From contig NZ_JAQGLA010000003.1 of NCBI RefSeq assembly GCF_027853915.1, forward strand, positions 186,001-250,000: 64,000 nt of DNA. Direction: 5' to 3'. This DNA comes from Saccharopolyspora oryzae (GTDB lineage: Bacteria; Actinomycetota; Actinomycetes; Mycobacteriales; Pseudonocardiaceae). Positions 61,311 through 64,000 of this stretch are shown in pieces (the first letter of the stretch is position 1; each line of letters opens with the position of its first letter). Position numbers and translations under genes: made by a program. The notes under the pieces were generated by a model. That model made no database searches. It saw only the letters and a program-made list of their open reading frames with translations, and was not told where the DNA came from.

Positions 61311-62072
61311 CTACGGAGCGCCGAGCGCGTGGGAGAGCCGCGAAGCGGCGTCGACCACCGCCGCCGCGGCGCGGGCGAGGTCGTCCGGCGGTAGCCGGAA
61401 GACCGGGGCGGAGACGTTGAGCGCAGCGACCGTCGTGCCGCGGAAGTCGCGGATCGGGGCCGCTACGGCGACCAGGCCTGGTTCCGACTCCTCGACGGCG
61501 GCGCTGTAGCCCGCGCTCTGCTCGGCGCGCAGGCGTTCCCGCACCTCTTCCGCCGTGCGGGGCGCCCGTTCGGTGCCGGGCAGCCTCTCCGGTTGGGCGG
61601 TCAGGATCAGGTCGAGCTCGTCGCTCGGGCGTCCGTGCAGCAGGGCTCTGCCGCTCGCCGTGCAGTTGAGCGGGGAAAGCCTGCCGATCCACTCGTTGGC
61701 CTGGAGCGCCCGGCCCGGGCGTTCGGCCAGCACCGTCACAGCGGCGTTGCCGCTGAGCACCGTCAAGTACGCCGCCTCGCCGGTGGTGCGCATCAGGCCG
61801 CGCACCACCGGCGCTGCTTGTTGCAGCAGGCGGCTGTCGCTGGCCGCTCCGGCGAGGGCGAAGAGCTGCCAGCCCAGGCGGTACTCCAGCGTTTCCGGGT
61901 CGCGTTCGACGAAGCCGCCTTCGGCCAGCACCTTCAGCGTGCGCGAGACCTGCGTCTTCTCCTTGCCCAGCGCTTCGGCGACCGACTGCACCCGCAGCGG
62001 TCCGGATCCGAGGGTGCGCAGCACGTCCATGGCTCGCTGGACGCTGCTCAAGCTATCGGTGGCCACCAGCAC
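61311..62072 (-). CDS. IclR family regulator
   Basis: The 253-residue protein has an IclR winged helix (about 5-65: SVQRAMDVLRTLGSGPLRVQSVAEALGKEKTQVSRTLKVLAEGGFVERD) and an effector domain (about 80-250, LSPLNCTASGRALLHGRPSDEL and SGYSAAVEESEPGLVAVAAPIRDFRG). Divergent from asparagine synthetase, which is the likely target. The GTG at 62072 is chosen; a GTG two codons in is possible. Confidence 0.93.
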   Translation of the reverse strand: MLVATDSLSSVQRAMDVLRTLGSGPLRVQSVAEALGKEKTQVSRTLKVLAEGGFVERDPETLEYRLGWQLFALAGAASDSRLLQQAAPVVRGLMRTTGEAAYLTVLSGNAAVTVLAERPGRALQANEWIGRLSPLNCTASGRALLHGRPSDELDLILTAQPERLPGTERAPRTAEEVRERLRAEQSAGYSAAVEESEPGLVAVAAPIRDFRGTTVAALNVSAPVFRLPPDDLARAAAAVVDAASRLSHALGAP

Positions 62073-62130
62073 ATCTTCGCGAATCCGTGCGCATGGAGCA
62101 ACTTGCGTTGTCTCATGCGCTCGTGATTTC

Positions 62131-62136
62131 TACGGT
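62131..62136 (+). promoter_or_regulatory. -10 hexamer TACGGT, near-leaderless asnB start
   Basis: TACGGT lies 8 nt before the ATG of the asparagine synthetase gene at 62145. Confidence 0.45.
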
Positions 62137-62144
62137 CGAGTTCC

Positions 62145-63644
62145 ATGTGTGGAATTGCCGCTTTGCACCACCCGACGTCCGTCCCGGCCGCAGCGGGGGA
62201 GCCGATGGTCGACGCGATCGCGCACCGCGGCCCCGACGACACCGATCAGCGGGAGGTCGGCAGGCACGCGTGGCTCGGGCACACCCGGCTGTCGATCGTC
62301 GACCTCGACGGCGGGCGCCAGCCGCTGCGCGGACTGGACGGTTGGACGCTGGTCTGCAACGGCGAGATCTACAACCACGCGCAGCTGCGCGACGATCTCG
62401 GCGAGCAGGACTACCGCACCTCGTCGGACAGCGAGTCGGCGTTGGTGCTGCTGGCGCGGTTCGGCCCCGCTGCGCTCGACCGGCTGCAGGGCATGTGGGC
62501 GCTGTGCGCGGCCGCGCCGGACGGCCGTTTCGTCGCCGCTCGCGACCGTTTGGGTATCAAGCCGCTGTACTGGGCCGAGGTCGCCGGAACCCGCTACTTC
62601 GCCTCCGAGCTGTGCGCCTTCCCGGCCGACGTGCAGGCAGCCGTCGAGACCTTCCCGCCCGGCTGCTCCTGGACGCCGGAGACCGGGCTCGTCCGGTTCG
62701 CCGAACCCGTGCCGGAACCCGTCGGGATGCCGGACTGGGCCGGGATGTCCGCCGAGATCGCGGAGAAGTCCACCCGCGAGGTGCTGATCGACTCCGTCCG
62801 GCGGCACCTGATGGCCGACGTCGAGGTCGGGGTGTTCCTCTCCGGCGGGCTGGACTCCAGCATCGTCGCCGCGATCGCCGCAGCGGACTGCGCCGAAGCC
62901 GGGCAGCGGCTGAAGACGTTCGCGGTCGGTTCCGCCGATTCGCCGGACCTGCTGGCCGCTCGAGCCGCCGCGGAGCACCTCGGCACCGAGCACCACGAGG
63001 TGGTCTTCGACGCCGAGCAGGCGATCGCCGCTCTCGACGACGTCGTGCGGTCGGTGGAGTCCTTCGACGCGAGCCTGATCCGCAGCGCGGTGCCCAACTG
63101 GTTCCTGTCCGAACTGGCCGCCGACCACGTCAAGGTGGTGCTGACCGGCGAAGGCGCGGACGAGCTGTTCGCCGGCTACGGCTACTACCACCGAACGCAC
63201 GCCGACGACCTGCAGGACGAGCTCGCCCGCACCCTCGGCGAGCTGCACGGGCTCAACCTGCAGCGCTGCGACCGCGTCACCATGGCCCATGGCCTGGAAG
63301 CACGAGTCCCGTTCCTCGACGCGGACGTCATCGCGCACGCCATGTCGCTGCCGGAGGAGCTGAAGGCGCTCGAGGACGGCGTGGAGAAGGCGCACCTGCG
63401 CCGCGCGTTCACCGGCTGGCTGCCCGACGAACTGCTGTGGCGGCGCAAGGTCCAGTTCGGCACCGGTGCCGGAGCCCAGGACCTGCTCACCCCGCACTGG
63501 GAATCCCGCATCACCGACGCGGAACTCGAGTCCACCAACGAACCCGTGCGCACCAAGGAAGAACTCGCGTACTACCGCATCTTCCGCAACGCGCTCCCCA
63601 CCATCCGCCCAGAAGCAGTCCTCACCCGCTTCGCCACCGCTTAG
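62145..63644 (+). CDS. asnB: Asparagine synthetase (glutamine-hydrolysing)
   Basis: The 499-residue enzyme converts aspartate and glutamine to asparagine with ATP. The N-terminal class-II glutaminase domain (about 1-180) has the nucleophile Cys2 (MCGIAAL), AHRGPDD, HTRLSIVD and VCNGEIYNH. The synthetase domain (about 205-490) has the PP-loop FLSGGLDSSIVA, GEGADELFAGYGYYH and HGLEARVPFLDADV. At 499 residues it is shorter than the actinobacterial housekeeping AsnB of about 610-650, closer to E. coli AsnB. Divergent from an IclR regulator. Confidence 0.94.
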   Translation: MCGIAALHHPTSVPAAAGEPMVDAIAHRGPDDTDQREVGRHAWLGHTRLSIVDLDGGRQPLRGLDGWTLVCNGEIYNHAQLRDDLGEQDYRTSSDSESALVLLARFGPAALDRLQGMWALCAAAPDGRFVAARDRLGIKPLYWAEVAGTRYFASELCAFPADVQAAVETFPPGCSWTPETGLVRFAEPVPEPVGMPDWAGMSAEIAEKSTREVLIDSVRRHLMADVEVGVFLSGGLDSSIVAAIAAADCAEAGQRLKTFAVGSADSPDLLAARAAAEHLGTEHHEVVFDAEQAIAALDDVVRSVESFDASLIRSAVPNWFLSELAADHVKVVLTGEGADELFAGYGYYHRTHADDLQDELARTLGELHGLNLQRCDRVTMAHGLEARVPFLDADVIAHAMSLPEELKALEDGVEKAHLRRAFTGWLPDELLWRRKVQFGTGAGAQDLLTPHWESRITDAELESTNEPVRTKEELAYYRIFRNALPTIRPEAVLTRFATA

Positions 63645-63668
63645 CCGCCGGCCACCGAGGGGAGGTAC

Positions 63669-63712
63669 GCAAATTCCATTGAAATCGCACGTCCGATTTC
63701 AATGGAATTTGC
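63669..63712. repeat. Palindromic hairpin repeat, copy 3
   Basis: GCAAATTCCATTGAAATCG (63669-63687) pairs perfectly with 63694-63712 around loop CACGTC. The arms are identical to those at 18359-18402; only the loop differs. It lies between the convergent asnB and XRE genes and may act as their terminator. Confidence 0.9.
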
Positions 63713-63734
63713 GTCCCAACTCGGGGGAGGGGGC

Positions 63735-64000
63735 TCACCGGGCGCCGAAAGCGACCGCGTTGTCCCCGGTGTCCTTGGGGGCGGTGGTGTCGCTCGGTGA
63801 CGCCACCAGCTCCAAGCGGACGTCGACAGCGCGCCCGAGACGATCCAGCAGGTCGATCGTCGGCAGGCTGCCGCCGCTTTCCCACCGGGCCACCGAGGAC
63901 TGCGTCGTGCTCATCCGGCGCGCGAGCTCGGTCTGCGTGATCCCGGCCTGCGTGCGCAACCCGTACACGAGGCGAGCCAGCGCGAAGGCCAGCGACGCTT
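63735..64000 (-). CDS. XRE family helix-turn-helix protein, 5' end outside the window
   Basis: The frame stops at 63735 and stays open to the window edge. The visible part reads LAFALARLVYGLRTQAGITQ, then TELARRMSTTQSSVARWESGG, an XRE/HTH_3 domain, then a short tail ending DNAVAFGAR. A GTG at 63968 is not the likely start because the domain continues upstream of it. Proteins like this are often antitoxins of HigA type; the partner would lie outside the window. Confidence 0.8.
   Translation of the reverse strand, partial: ASLAFALARLVYGLRTQAGITQTELARRMSTTQSSVARWESGGSLPTIDLLDRLGRAVDVRLELVASPSDTTAPKDTGDNAVAFGAR

Overview
The window is high-GC DNA with densely packed genes, many GTG starts and many 1-8 bp gene overlaps. 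The gene content points to an actinomycete, most likely of the order Pseudonocardiales (Saccharopolyspora-like): an NrtR-controlled nadABC operon, a PriA-type hisA with no trpF beside the trp genes, an XRE/DUF5753 plus DUF397 pair, a DUF574-type methyltransferase, and lgt directly after trpBA. The assignment is an inference from gene content; no rRNA, tRNA, CRISPR array, prophage or insertion sequence was seen.

Region by region. 0-4 kb: two tandem paralogous membrane-anchored proteins, a lipoprotein and a LON-domain protein. 4-8.4 kb: nrtR divergent from nadA-nadB-nadC (de novo NAD synthesis). 8.4-10.9 kb: Uma2-type nuclease, CPBP membrane protease and SAM-dependent methyltransferase. 11-14.7 kb: a small catabolic-looking island (carbon-nitrogen hydrolase, GntR regulator, MHS-type transporter, DUF2848 protein) with matching TGTATAC operators in both divergent promoters. 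14.7-20 kb: a five-gene peptide/nickel-type ABC importer. 20-24.4 kb: CNNM/CorC protein, glyoxalase-fold protein, YqeB protein and a secreted zinc carboxypeptidase. 24.5-27.6 kb: hisD-hisC-hisB. 27.7-49.5 kb: a 22-kb accessory block between hisB and hisH, holding a DinB protein, a 1485-residue membrane STAND ATPase with WD40 repeats, an excalibur lipoprotein, Tat-exported phospholipase C and PhoX-like phosphatase, a NarL-type two-component system, a WhiJ-like XRE/DUF397 pair, dctA with a DcuS/DcuR-type two-component system, a TetR/FAD-oxidoreductase pair, and soxR divergent from a split transketolase. 49.5-53.6 kb: hisH, hisA(priA), hisF and hisI, with an araC/DUF2000 pair inserted between hisA and hisF. 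53.9-60 kb: TetR, trpE, a Trp-associated membrane protein, trpC, trpB and trpA. 60.2-64 kb: lgt, an IclR regulator, asparagine synthetase and a truncated XRE gene.

Together the genes cover three biosynthetic pathways (NAD, histidine, tryptophan). PriA is expected to serve both histidine and tryptophan synthesis. Interspersed are exported hydrolases and uptake systems with local regulators (dicarboxylate transport, peptide/metal import, phosphate-ester scavenging).

Three sequence-level patterns stand out. First, at least 17 genes have a TAnnnT hexamer 6-8 nt before the start codon, which implies widespread leaderless transcription. Second, AT-rich perfect palindromes recur in three intergenic regions as a composite repeat. 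Third, two SoxR-like boxes lie between soxR and a split transketolase, one of them inside a 19-bp promoter spacer, suggesting redox control of the pentose phosphate pathway.
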